A stretch of DNA of 34,504 bases, from assembly GCA_948744995.1 (NCBI GenBank), contig CAPZCD010000003.1, forward strand, positions 1 to 34,504. Reading direction: 5' to 3'. The stretch comes from an uncultured Rickettsiales bacterium (GTDB taxonomy: Bacteria; Pseudomonadota; Alphaproteobacteria; Rickettsiales; UBA1997). Shown in pieces: positions 24,984 to 33,499 of this stretch (positions within the stretch are counted from its first letter, which is position 1; the number at the start of each line of letters is the position of its first letter). The translations under genes were made by a program, and so were the position numbers. Below the pieces are notes generated by a model, which saw only the letters and a program-made list of their open reading frames with translations, was not told where the DNA came from and did no database searches.

Positions 24984-26630
24984 ACTGAAAATATTAATTA
25001 TAACCTAGAGAATACAAATAAAGAGAAAGGCTACGAAGAAACCAACAAAAAAGTTGACGAAGCTATAAGTGAATTGTCTAAAATGGATAGTATTAAATAT
25101 TTACCACTACCAAGAGGAATAGGGACAGCAAAACAACTTTCTGACTTCTTAAGGGAAAACAATATTAGAAATCTTAAAAAGATACGGGGTAATTTGGAGA
25201 AACAAGAACAAATTTTAAAAATTATGTTTCCTAATTATGAAAAATATGAAAAAAATAGGAAAGAAGAACTTATATCAAAATTAGAAACTATTGACACATC
25301 AATTAGAATAAAAACACTTGAACAAATTAGAGAAAGATTTTTTTCTGAAGAAATTCAAAAAATAAAAGAACAGCTTAGGTTAATTATACTGTCTAAAGAT
25401 AAAAAAGAAATAAAAAAACATATTAAAGAACTTATTAACAAAATGGAAGAATTTGGAATAGGTTATTACGATAATAATAAATATAATAAATCTAGGAATA
25501 TAGCCCCTATATTTTGGAGTAATGGAGGAGATGGTGATGGAAAATTATCAAAAAATAATGAATACAATTTAAAAGCGGAACATTATTACTATGATGATAA
25601 TGAACGAATGTCTATTTTGTGGAACATTGTTGAAAATGCTATTAAATATACAGGCAAGTTAGATATTGATGGTACCTATTGTAAAGAAATGTTTGAAAAG
25701 GGTGGACATATCCCCTACGATAAGCTTCTTAGTGAAGTTTGGGTTGAGACAATGCCTATAGAAGATATAACTAACGGTGAACTTAGAATAGAATTTGGAC
25801 AAAATATAAATGGTAGAAAAGCAAATGAAGTTTTTTTCGCTACAGATGCTGTTTTGGCTGTATCAGAATTACCAATATTGTTAGATCGTATAGCACAACA
25901 TAATATAGAAAATCCTGGTAATGAGGTTTATTTAAAAAATGTAGGGGTCTCTCTTAATGAGATTAATAGTGGTAAATTTGAGGATATTAGTGGAAGGTAT
26001 GGTAAAGGCGAAAATAGTGAAAGCAAGAATAATGAAGGAGCAAATCTTATAATAGTGGAAGCAGTAGAACGTGATGAAGTAAGTAGTGAAATTTTGCAAG
26101 AACACAATAAAACTGTTCTTAGCCTAAAATACTTAATATTAAAACGTGAAAAACAAAGACTTAAAAAATGTATTAAAAGACTTGAAAAGGAAGAAAATAA
26201 GGAAAAAACATTAGAAGATCTTAATATAGACAGTTGGTCCGATAATGAAAATGAGCAACATAACTTTATAGAAAAAGCCAGAAAAAAGCAAGAAATAGAC
26301 TACTCAATTGAGAAAGATTTAAAGCAAAAAAACTTCAGTACTGACGAAGAAAAAGAATCTTTTATAAAAGAACGAAAAAAAGAATTAAAAGAAGAATTTA
26401 AAACAAAAAAATTTCTAGTAGATAAATCTGAAGAAGATGATTTTATTAAATGGACTGCTAAACATCAAGAAGAATTAGAAAAGAAAGAAGAAGAAAAAGT
26501 TAAAAGTTTACAAGATAAAATAAAAGAGATACTAGAACAAGGCGAACAAAATATAGGTAAGTCACAAACTCAATTAGTATCAGAAAGAGGAGAAGAAAGT
26601 AAAAATCAAGCTTCAGAAATAATGGTATAG
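24981..26630 (+). CDS. Unrecognised 549-residue charged coiled-coil protein, possible effector
   Basis: I recognise no family. There is no signal peptide or membrane helix. The N-terminal ~155 residues are helical and rich in Lys/Glu with coiled-coil character. The middle (about 160-350) is more globular, with Trp and Gly: APIFWSNGGDGDGK, YYYDDNERMSILWNIVENAI, VWVETMPIEDI, FFATDAVLAVSELPILLDRIA. The C-terminal ~170 residues return to a Lys/Glu coiled coil and end in a polar, flexible tail (GKSQTQLVSERGEESKNQAS). The start is GTG with a good ribosome-binding site. It sits between an lpxL-tail copy and lpxL itself, bounded by a perfect 143-bp direct repeat, which suggests insertion by recombination. 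Lack of a Sec signal plus coiled coils is compatible with a type IV-secreted effector, but this is a guess. Confidence 0.75.
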   Translation: MTENINYNLENTNKEKGYEETNKKVDEAISELSKMDSIKYLPLPRGIGTAKQLSDFLRENNIRNLKKIRGNLEKQEQILKIMFPNYEKYEKNRKEELISKLETIDTSIRIKTLEQIRERFFSEEIQKIKEQLRLIILSKDKKEIKKHIKELINKMEEFGIGYYDNNKYNKSRNIAPIFWSNGGDGDGKLSKNNEYNLKAEHYYYDDNERMSILWNIVENAIKYTGKLDIDGTYCKEMFEKGGHIPYDKLLSEVWVETMPIEDITNGELRIEFGQNINGRKANEVFFATDAVLAVSELPILLDRIAQHNIENPGNEVYLKNVGVSLNEINSGKFEDISGRYGKGENSESKNNEGANLIIVEAVERDEVSSEILQEHNKTVLSLKYLILKREKQRLKKCIKRLEKEENKEKTLEDLNIDSWSDNENEQHNFIEKARKKQEIDYSIEKDLKQKNFSTDEEKESFIKERKKELKEEFKTKKFLVDKSEEDDFIKWTAKHQEELEKKEEEKVKSLQDKIKEILEQGEQNIGKSQTQLVSERGEESKNQASEIMV

Positions 26631-26811
26631 GTTAGCGTAATAAAAAATTAGTTTGTTTTTAAATAAACAATTCTGATGCAAGCATATAAAATATTCTTAG
26701 AATAAAAACATAACTTTTATCTTGTGAATGATATTTATTCTTTTAATTTCACTATTAATAATTTATCTTATAGAAGACTAGTCTTGGTTATTTATTTAGT
26801 TTATTTTTTAA

Positions 26812-26954
26812 ATACTATCCCCTATCCCACCTATTATGCACCCAAAACCACTGTTCCGGATTCTCCCTGACCCACCTTTCCACAGTATCATTCAACGCCT
26901 GTATAAATTTACTTTCATCTTCTATTTCTGATATTTTCTTTTCTTCATTTAACT
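26812..26954. repeat. 143-bp perfect direct repeat, right copy
   Basis: Identical to 24762-24904; it comprises the last ~46 codons of lpxL, the stop codon and three bases beyond. Outside the repeat the two loci differ. Confidence 0.97.
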
Positions 26955-27711
26955 CAAGCTCAAATTTAGTAAAATATCCATTTCTCACATTTCTTAAACT
27001 ATAGAGCGGAACTTTTACTTTTTTTATGAAGGTATAGACGCTCCTATTGGTATGAGTTTTTAACCCGAAAAATTCTGCTTCTATCCCATTCATTTCATCC
27101 TTTTGATCCACCAATATTATCACATTTTCTCCCCTCTTGAGACTTCTAAGAATATTTAGCGCCGCATTTTCCTGCTTCGCTATCATATTAACCCCAAGTT
27201 TTTTCCTCGGATTTATAGTATATTTTGGCTCCAGAAGCGGATTATTTTGTTTTCTAAAAACTACCGCAACCTTCAAACCGGAGTCAATAAGAGACCTTAA
27301 CGTCATTTCCCAATTTGATATATGGGCTGAGAAAATTATACTTCCAGTTTTACTTTTATTTATTTTATCAATTACACTTTTAGTTTTTTTACCAACTTTG
27401 ACATATTTAAATATTTTGTTTTTTTTAAGCCTATAAACGTATGGATATTCTCCAGCAAATTTTCCAAGATTATACCAAACTCCAAACATTATTTGTATTC
27501 TTTTTAGATATGGCAGTTCCGGCATAGCCATTTTTAAATTATTCAAAACCAGATACGTCCTTGGTATGAAGGGGCACAACAAAACAGCTAATATACCGAA
27601 AATAGTACTTAACAATTCAATTGGTAGTATTTTGGATAAAAAAATGACAAACATATAAAATGCAAAGGAAATCAGATCAGTTGTTGTTTTGAAAAAACCC
27701 CTATACTCCAT
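26815..27711 (-). CDS. lpxL: LpxL/HtrB-type lipid A late acyltransferase
   Basis: The enzyme adds a secondary acyl chain to the lipid A precursor at the inner membrane. The 298-residue protein has an N-terminal membrane helix (about 13-35) and the catalytic HX4E motif in FSAHISNWEM (His near residue 131). VVFRKQNNPLLEP, NVIILVDQKDEMNGIEAEFFG and the C-terminal WVRENPEQWFWVHNRW are signatures of the LpxL/LpxM family. The exact acyl donor and position cannot be decided. It overlaps lpxK by 11 bp and ends the lpxL-lpxK-dacA operon. Its last 143 bp are duplicated exactly at 24762. Confidence 0.92.
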   Translation of the reverse strand: MEYRGFFKTTTDLISFAFYMFVIFLSKILPIELLSTIFGILAVLLCPFIPRTYLVLNNLKMAMPELPYLKRIQIMFGVWYNLGKFAGEYPYVYRLKKNKIFKYVKVGKKTKSVIDKINKSKTGSIIFSAHISNWEMTLRSLIDSGLKVAVVFRKQNNPLLEPKYTINPRKKLGVNMIAKQENAALNILRSLKRGENVIILVDQKDEMNGIEAEFFGLKTHTNRSVYTFIKKVKVPLYSLRNVRNGYFTKFELELNEEKKISEIEDESKFIQALNDTVERWVRENPEQWFWVHNRWDRG

Positions 27712-28654
27712 ATAACCTCAAAATTTTAATAAAATCATTATGATTCAGATCAATTTTAATATCAATATAGTCAATACTTTTTCTAAAATCCTCATCTAAC
27801 TTGACCCAGTCCTTTTTAGTAGTTATCAATTTATCACCTAGATTTTTTAGTGCTATAATATCTTCTCTTTTATAAAAATAATGATCGCCAAAAGTTATAA
27901 AATTAGTATAATATATAGCATTAGTTGCTAAAGTTTTTTTGAATTTCTCCGGGTGTCCTATACCACAAAATGCTACATATTCCTCAAGAAAATCATTATT
28001 TTTTATGACAATAGTTCCATTTATAAATGGTACTAAATTTTTCCTACATAGATCAGCTATATCATGCTTATCTTCACCTACTATAATTACACAACTAACT
28101 TTAGAAACTATATCTTCAAATTTTTCCCTTAAAGGGCCGGAGGGAAATATATTACCATTACCTAAACCATATTCACCATCTACTACAACTATAGATTTAT
28201 TCTTATAAAAGGTTGGATTTTGTAGACCATCATCAATGATAATATAATCATAGTCTCTATCCATAAGATCGTTTATATATTTTAAGCCGGCAACTCTGTT
28301 TTTAGAAACGAATACATCTCCATATTCCCTTAAAATAATTGGCTCATCACCGAAAATTCTGGCATTATCACTATCCACTTCCTTTACACCGCTGAATTTT
28401 CCACCATAGCCTTTACTTAAAAAACAAAACTTTTTCTTTTTTCCTTTAAGAATATTGGCTAATTCTATAGCTATTGGTGTTTTACCACTACCTCCTGTTA
28501 TTATATTTCCTACACATACTACTGGGATTTTTGATTTGTAGGGTTTAACATTTGCCGAACATCTTAATTTGTAGAGAAAATAGTACAAAATACCGAAAGG
28601 TTTCAAAACTATAGATAATATATTATTTGTTCGCCAAAAATTTGGAGTTTTCAT
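27701..28654 (-). CDS. lpxK: Tetraacyldisaccharide 4'-kinase LpxK
   Basis: LpxK phosphorylates the 4' position of the lipid A disaccharide. The 317-residue protein has an N-terminal membrane-associated helix (LKPFGILYYFLYKL), the Walker A region VCVGNIITGGSGKTPIAIELA (about 46-66), SKGYGG, FGDEPIILRE, and the family signature IIIDDGLQNP (near 138-147). VVVDGEYGLGNGNIFPSGPLRE also follows the family. It overlaps dacA by 4 bp upstream and lpxL by 11 bp downstream. A functional lipid A pathway is thus indicated. Confidence 0.96.
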   Translation of the reverse strand: MKTPNFWRTNNILSIVLKPFGILYYFLYKLRCSANVKPYKSKIPVVCVGNIITGGSGKTPIAIELANILKGKKKKFCFLSKGYGGKFSGVKEVDSDNARIFGDEPIILREYGDVFVSKNRVAGLKYINDLMDRDYDYIIIDDGLQNPTFYKNKSIVVVDGEYGLGNGNIFPSGPLREKFEDIVSKVSCVIIVGEDKHDIADLCRKNLVPFINGTIVIKNNDFLEEYVAFCGIGHPEKFKKTLATNAIYYTNFITFGDHYFYKREDIIALKNLGDKLITTKKDWVKLDEDFRKSIDYIDIKIDLNHNDFIKILRLYGV

Positions 28655-29802
28655 CTTTTCCAGAAAAAAATTAATCTTTTTAAATTATAAATTAATAGCG
28701 TTTTGATTTTATCAAATTTTGCTATGTCTTTTATCTCGTTTTTTGAATATAAATTGTACTCGGTTATTATATCTTTGTCGATAATCCTTAATTTACCTAC
28801 CACATCATCTTTTTTAACAGGAGCTGTTATATATTTATCATGTACAACCTTTACGCTTATGTCATCAATATTTGTGTTATTTATTGGATAATTTACATCC
28901 TGTTTAACATACATAATTATTCTTTTTTTATTACTGAATAATGCTTCTGTTTCACAAACAACGTCATCCTCTTTGAATAAATTCAGACATTTATAATTGG
29001 AAAAGCCGTAGTTTAATAGTGATTTCGCTTCGTTTATTCTTTCTCTCTCGTTTTTGGAACCATTAACGACCGCAATTAATCTTTTATTACATTTTTCAGC
29101 GGATGCAGTTATGGAATATTTTCCCTGTTCCGTATAACCGGTTTTTATTCCATCGGCTCCAGCATATTCGGTCAGCAATGAATTCTTATTTTTTTGGTTT
29201 ACATTATTGTAGCTAAAAGACTTTATAGAAAAGTATTTGTTATAGTACTCTCTATAATTTTGTATCAGTGCCCTTGAGAGAATAGCTAAATCGTAGACTG
29301 ACATATAATGAGTTTTTTCATATAGCCCATTTGGATTATTAAAGTGTGTATTTTTCATACCGAGTTTCTTAGCAGTCTCATTCATTCTATTAACGAAATT
29401 CTCTATACTACCAAGACTACCTTCTGCTAATGTAACGGCAGCATCATTTCCCGATATGGCAAGTAGCCCCTTTAGAAGATCGTCAACACTAACCCTCCAT
29501 TCTGGTTCTAGAAACATTCTGGTTCCATCCTGCCTCCATGCTCTTACACTAACCTTAAATTTGTCGTTAATATTTATACTGCCGGATTCAATCAATTCAA
29601 ATATAACGTAAGCTGTCATTATTTTAGTCATAGATGAAGGAGCTGAAATTTCATCTTTATTCTTTTCAAATAAAACTTCACCCGTATCGAAATCCATCAG
29701 TACAGCATAATTTGATGCTATATCAATAGTTTGAGCGAACAAACTACCGGTATTGGCAAGTTGAAATAATAAAGATAGTAAAACAAAACATAAAAAACAC
29801 AT
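28651..29802 (-). CDS. D-alanyl-D-alanine carboxypeptidase (penicillin-binding protein 5/6 type)
   Basis: This S11 peptidase trims the terminal D-Ala of peptidoglycan stem peptides in the periplasm. The 383-residue protein has a signal peptide ending near LFAQ. The catalytic triplets are in order: SMTK (Ser57-Lys60), SGN (117-119) and KTG (220-222). A PBP5-type C-terminal beta domain follows (about 265-350), then a basic, hydrophobic C-terminal helix likely to be the membrane anchor (IKTLLIYNLKRLIFFWKR). It is first in the dacA-lpxK-lpxL operon and divergent from yidC across 61 bp. Confidence 0.95.
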   Translation of the reverse strand: MCFLCFVLLSLLFQLANTGSLFAQTIDIASNYAVLMDFDTGEVLFEKNKDEISAPSSMTKIMTAYVIFELIESGSININDKFKVSVRAWRQDGTRMFLEPEWRVSVDDLLKGLLAISGNDAAVTLAEGSLGSIENFVNRMNETAKKLGMKNTHFNNPNGLYEKTHYMSVYDLAILSRALIQNYREYYNKYFSIKSFSYNNVNQKNKNSLLTEYAGADGIKTGYTEQGKYSITASAEKCNKRLIAVVNGSKNERERINEAKSLLNYGFSNYKCLNLFKEDDVVCETEALFSNKKRIIMYVKQDVNYPINNTNIDDISVKVVHDKYITAPVKKDDVVGKLRIIDKDIITEYNLYSKNEIKDIAKFDKIKTLLIYNLKRLIFFWKR

Positions 29803-29863
29803 TATAGCTTTTTGATTTTTTTAAAATTAAACTATTAAAAGTTGTTCAATTTAATATTAATTA

Positions 29864-31525
29864 ATGAAAAATATAAATCCAGAAAAAAACAAGGAACAAA
29901 ATCTTTTTTTACTAGAAAAAATAATTCTATTTATGATATTTTTTGCTATATCAGAAGCTTTTATAATCAGGCCTTTAAGAAAAAAAGTTGAAAGAAAACA
30001 AGAGTTAGCGAAATCAGAATTTGCAAATAGAGATGCAGAAAATGATGATACAGTGCAATTTACGGAGTCAAAAGAATTTGTTTTAGAGAATGACTGCATA
30101 AAATTAACAATGAATACCAACGGATTAAAACTTAATAACCTTGTTCTAAAGAAATATTTTGATAATGAAGGTAACAATATAAAACTACTGGATAACAATA
30201 ATTACGTAAAAATTAATTGGTTATCCTACAGTGATAATCTTGTTGTTCCAGATAAAAATTCCACTTGGATGCTGGCAGAATGGAATGGAGAAAGCAAGAA
30301 TAATAAAGCTATCCTAACTTTCGATAATGGAAATAGTGTTATTTTTAAAGTAGTTATTACACTGGATGATAAATATCTAATAGATATAAAGCAAATAGTT
30401 GAAAATAATAGCGAAGAAAAAATTTACATAAAACCATTTTGGTCGCTAACAAAAAGTAATTTTTTAACAAAAAGTGATATGACGAGTTTTAGTGGGGCTA
30501 TAGGTCTATTCAATGGTGGTGTTAGCGAAATTAAAATGAAAAAAATAAGGAATGATAACCTAGAGATTAAAAATTTCGAGTGGGCCGGAATAACCAGTAA
30601 ATATTGGCTTACGGCTCTAGTAAACGGGGATAAAGATAATGGAAAAATAAATTTTTATGAAAGAAATGGTACCATAGCTATGCAATATACCACCAAAGAA
30701 AATATAATAGTATCAGAAAATTCGTTTGTCGGTTTTTCAAATAGCTTATTCGTAGGTGTAAAAGATATGCAGGTACTAAAAGGATATTCTAAAGAAAATA
30801 ACATAAGGTTACTGGACAGAAGTATAGATTTTGGCTTTTTCTATATTTTAGCCAAACCGATAGATATTTTACTGAATTTCTTGAATAAAATTGTTAAAAA
30901 TTTTGGAGTAGCTATAATTATCCTAACTTTAATAGTAAAAACTATCTTATATCCAATTACAAAAAAATCTTTGGTTACAGTTGAAGTAATGAAAGAGGTT
31001 CAACCTAAAATGAAAAAGATTCAGGATAGATATAAGAATGATAGGGTAAAAATGCAGCAGGAGCTTGTAAAAATATATAAGGAGTACAATCTGAATCCGC
31101 TGGCATCTATAATGCCGATTTTTATACAAATTCCAGTTTTTATATCAGTATATAAGGTTATATCGGTTAGTTTGAGTATGAGACAAGCACCATTTCTCGG
31201 CTTTATAAAAGATCTCTCAATAGCAGATCCAAGTAATATTTTTAATCTCTTTGGTCTGCTTAATTACGATACTAAATTTAGACTTGGTTTTTTAGCGTGT
31301 CTTATGGGTTTAACTATGTTTATACAGCAAAAATTTTCGGAAAAACTTCAAAAAAGTAGTGACAGCTCTGAAATGGCAAGTACTAATATGAATCTTATGC
31401 CGATATTTTTCACTTTGGTTTTTGCTTCCTCACCCAGTGGTTTACTTATATATTGGATATGTAGTAATGTTATTACACTTCTCCAGCAGTGGTATATTGT
31501 CAGATTTTGTTTGAAGAAAAGGTAA
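29864..31525 (+). CDS. yidC: Membrane protein insertase YidC
   Basis: YidC inserts and folds inner-membrane proteins, alone or with Sec. The 553-residue protein has the Gram-negative layout: an N-terminal membrane helix (about 16-34), a large periplasmic domain (about 60-325), and the conserved membrane core. Core landmarks are FGVAIIILTLIVKTILYPITKKS, MKEVQPKMKKIQDRYKNDRVKMQQELVKIYKEYNLNP (cytosolic coiled region), PIFIQIPVFISVYKVI, and a C-terminal LIYWICSNVITLLQQWYI. It is divergent from the carboxypeptidase gene. In many alphaproteobacteria yidC follows rnpA/rpmH, but those are not here. Confidence 0.96.
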   Translation: MKNINPEKNKEQNLFLLEKIILFMIFFAISEAFIIRPLRKKVERKQELAKSEFANRDAENDDTVQFTESKEFVLENDCIKLTMNTNGLKLNNLVLKKYFDNEGNNIKLLDNNNYVKINWLSYSDNLVVPDKNSTWMLAEWNGESKNNKAILTFDNGNSVIFKVVITLDDKYLIDIKQIVENNSEEKIYIKPFWSLTKSNFLTKSDMTSFSGAIGLFNGGVSEIKMKKIRNDNLEIKNFEWAGITSKYWLTALVNGDKDNGKINFYERNGTIAMQYTTKENIIVSENSFVGFSNSLFVGVKDMQVLKGYSKENNIRLLDRSIDFGFFYILAKPIDILLNFLNKIVKNFGVAIIILTLIVKTILYPITKKSLVTVEVMKEVQPKMKKIQDRYKNDRVKMQQELVKIYKEYNLNPLASIMPIFIQIPVFISVYKVISVSLSMRQAPFLGFIKDLSIADPSNIFNLFGLLNYDTKFRLGFLACLMGLTMFIQQKFSEKLQKSSDSSEMASTNMNLMPIFFTLVFASSPSGLLIYWICSNVITLLQQWYIVRFCLKKR

Positions 31526-31542
31526 GCCATTAAAAAAGGAAT

Positions 31543-31570
31543 TTGCTGATATTATTGCATTTGCTATAAT
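31543..31570 (+). promoter_or_regulatory. Candidate promoter upstream of the small repeat protein
   Basis: TTGCTG (31543-31548), 16-bp spacer, perfect TATAAT (31565-31570). It would give a ~215-nt leader before the ATG at 31791. That leader contains a long-range inverted repeat, TTTAGAT with ATCTAAA, around 31652-31700. Shorter-leader promoters cannot be excluded. Confidence 0.4.
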
Positions 31571-31790
31571 CAATATTATCTGTTACGATTGGGTTTTTTG
31601 TGATATTTATTATTAATATTGCAATATATTTTAATTAAGTTAATCTGAAGTTTAGATGGATGACATTGTTGGCTGTAGCTGCAATAACTTATCTAAAAAG
31701 AATAAAATAAGTAATATTTCTTTATAGACTATTGACGCGTTTTAATACAGAAAACGTTGTTGTTATCTTTTAATAAAAACAGGAGTAATT

Positions 31791-32201
31791 ATGGTTGATT
31801 TAGTTAAAAAAAATCAAATTAAATATGGTGTTATAATTTTAACATATAGTTTGTTGGTATTTGGTGTCGCTAAAGGTACAGGAGCAGCATCTATACCTTC
31901 AAAAAATGAAGAAGAGCAAGTAGAGGAAGTAGAAGAAATTTCTTTTTGGAAGAAATATGAAAATTATTTTTGGTCTAGAATATATAAGATAAAAAATTAT
32001 CCTTATTTAAATAAGACTAAGGAATTTGGAAATTCCATTATAAGTTATCCTTATCTAAATAGGACAAAAGAATTTGGAAGTTCTGTCATAAGTTATCCCT
32101 ATAAAAATAAGGCAATCGAAGCTAAAAATTATGTTAAAGTAAAGGTATCATCTATATTCAAATCTAACAACTCAACCGACAAGGTAAAGACAGATTTATA
32201 A
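31791..32201 (+). CDS. Small exported or membrane-anchored protein with three 16-residue repeats
   Basis: I do not recognise this 136-residue protein. It has a basic N-terminus and one hydrophobic segment (about residues 13-33, VIILTYSLLVFGVAKGTGAA) acting as signal peptide or anchor. An acidic run follows (NEEEQVEEVEEIS), then an aromatic, basic stretch (FWKKYENYFWSRIYK). Three tandem 16-residue units come next: YPYLNKTKEFGNSIIS, YPYLNRTKEFGSSVIS and YPYKNKAIEAKNYVKV. The ribosome-binding site AGGAG is excellent and about 6 bases from the ATG, so it is probably a real, well-translated gene. It is monocistronic with a strong hairpin just downstream. No function is proposed beyond envelope location. 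Confidence 0.8.
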   Translation: MVDLVKKNQIKYGVIILTYSLLVFGVAKGTGAASIPSKNEEEQVEEVEEISFWKKYENYFWSRIYKIKNYPYLNKTKEFGNSIISYPYLNRTKEFGSSVISYPYKNKAIEAKNYVKVKVSSIFKSNNSTDKVKTDL

Positions 32202-32220
32202 ATAGATAATATAAAACTAT

Positions 32221-32257
32221 TAGCTAAAATTATTCCAGTTGAGAATAATTTTAGCTA
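32221..32257. terminator. 15-bp perfect hairpin downstream of the small repeat protein
   Basis: TAGCTAAAATTATTC (32221-32235) and GAATAATTTTAGCTA (32243-32257) pair perfectly over 15 bp with a 7-base loop, 20 bp after the stop codon. No T-run follows on the plus strand and only a short one on the minus strand, so it may end or stabilise the transcript rather than be a classical terminator. The gap 32202-32510 otherwise holds a 7-bp inverted repeat (32279-32309) and no gene that I can support. Confidence 0.6.
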
Positions 32258-32510
32258 CTCAAAAACTATTTAACCAAAACATAGCCAATATAATCAAATA
32301 TAGCTATGTAAGATATTTTTAATTACAGAATATTTAACATTTACTATGAAAATTACCCCAAATTCCATCTTTATTAGTTATAAAAATTAAAAAATCTTAA
32401 ATTGTTTTGAATACCTATAAAATGGCTAGAAAAAGCCACAAGCTACAACCAACATCAGTTGCCAAATAAAAAAACAAACATATACTAGTTTCAGCCAGAA
32501 AATAACACCT

Positions 32511-32750
32511 ATGTCAGAGAAAAATATAGATTTAAAGCTAAAACAGATAATTGAGAACGTAGAACATTTAGAACTTGAGAAAAAAGAAATAAATGATCAG
32601 ATATTAGCAGTCTATAAAGAGGCTGCCACACTCGGATATGATGCCAAAATACTGCGAAAAATAGTATCCATTAGGAAGAAGGATATAAATGATTTGAGGG
32701 AAGAGGAAGATCTAATTGAAGCCTATAAGGAATCGTTGGGGATGGTATGA
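32511..32750 (+). CDS. gapR: GapR-family nucleoid-associated protein (DUF2312)
   Basis: GapR binds A+T-rich, overtwisted DNA in alphaproteobacteria and affects replication and chromosome organisation. The 79-residue protein has the family length and pattern: an N-terminal coiled-coil helix (LKQIIENVEHLELEKKEINDQILAVYKEA, about 11-39), then GYDAKILRKIVSIRKKD (about 43-59) and a short acidic helix ending LIEAYKESLGM. Its stop overlaps the next ATG by 4 bp (ATGA), so it is translationally coupled to the SuhB-like gene. I see no convincing ribosome-binding site. Confidence 0.93.
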   Translation: MSEKNIDLKLKQIIENVEHLELEKKEINDQILAVYKEAATLGYDAKILRKIVSIRKKDINDLREEEDLIEAYKESLGMV

Positions 32751-33499
32751 GTGATGCTGATTTGTATCTACTAAAAGAAGCTTCAAGATTGGTTGAAAGT
32801 AAGGTATTTAGGGATTATGTAGAACTTGGTAACCTACAGACAACGAGTCGTTCGCTACAATTTTTAAATAAAACGGTTGATTTTCTAAACCATAGGTTTT
32901 TAGATTTTTTTACTGAAAAGCGACCAAATTATAATGTCTTTATAAAAGGTTTTCCTACTGCGGAAAATCAAAATAAGAGTGGAGTAAAAAATTCAATCTA
33001 TATTAATAGTATATGTGGTTTAAGAAATCTTCTGCACCATGTGCACTATTTTGTTACTATGATTTCGCTTTTTGAAGAAGACAAGGTGATTGCTTCTATA
33101 GTTAATAGTTATGCAACGAATGAGATATTTTTTGTGACGGAGAATAAAGGTGTATTTTTGAATGATAGGAAGGTGAGAGTATCTAATAGAAATATAAATG
33201 ATAATAGTTTAATTGGTATAAAATATGGAAATAGAAGCAAGAAAAATTTTCTAAGGCTAGCATCAAAATTAGGAAATTTTAGGGTTGGAAACTGTTCTAT
33301 TTTAGACTCCTGTTACACCGCTTGTGGTAGGTATGATGCAAATTTTATTTTTGACGGTTACGAAAAAGAGCTAAGCTCCTGCGAACTTTTTATTAGGGAA
33401 GCTGGTGGCTTAAGTTATAAAATAGCCGACAATTCTATCCTATTTAGTAATTCGGTGGTTTATAATGATTTAAAAAAGATTATTGCTGAAAATGTTTGA
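32747..33499 (+). CDS. SuhB/inositol-monophosphatase-like protein with lost active site
   Basis: The 250-residue protein aligns along its length with alphaproteobacterial SuhB/IMPase. Family-like stretches are RDYVELGNLQTTS, TEKRPNYNVF, NEIFFVTENKGVFLNDRKVRVSNR, LDSCYTACGRYD and FIREAGG. All metal-binding motifs are altered. The Glu-Glu after the 'RP.Y.f' strand is KG, the DP(L/I)DGT motif reads NSICGL (near residues 87-92), and the WDxAAG motif reads KELSSCE. The frame is intact and the fold-specific residues persist, so it is probably a maintained pseudoenzyme. E. coli SuhB acts in NusA-dependent rRNA antitermination, a role not dependent on catalysis. It is coupled to gapR and overlaps the pseudouridine synthase gene by 8 bp. 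Confidence 0.85.
   Translation: MSDADLYLLKEASRLVESKVFRDYVELGNLQTTSRSLQFLNKTVDFLNHRFLDFFTEKRPNYNVFIKGFPTAENQNKSGVKNSIYINSICGLRNLLHHVHYFVTMISLFEEDKVIASIVNSYATNEIFFVTENKGVFLNDRKVRVSNRNINDNSLIGIKYGNRSKKNFLRLASKLGNFRVGNCSILDSCYTACGRYDANFIFDGYEKELSSCELFIREAGGLSYKIADNSILFSNSVVYNDLKKIIAENV

Noticed and set aside
25601..25680. WNIVENAIKYTGK in the 549-residue protein resembling the N-box of histidine kinases
   Set aside because: No DxGxG, F or G2 boxes follow and no phosphoacceptor His domain precedes it, so the match is treated as chance.
32421..32468. 15-codon frame MARKSHKLQPTSVAK upstream of gapR
   Set aside because: It has no ribosome-binding site, is very short, and a 5-bp hairpin explains the TGGCT/AGCCA pattern as well.
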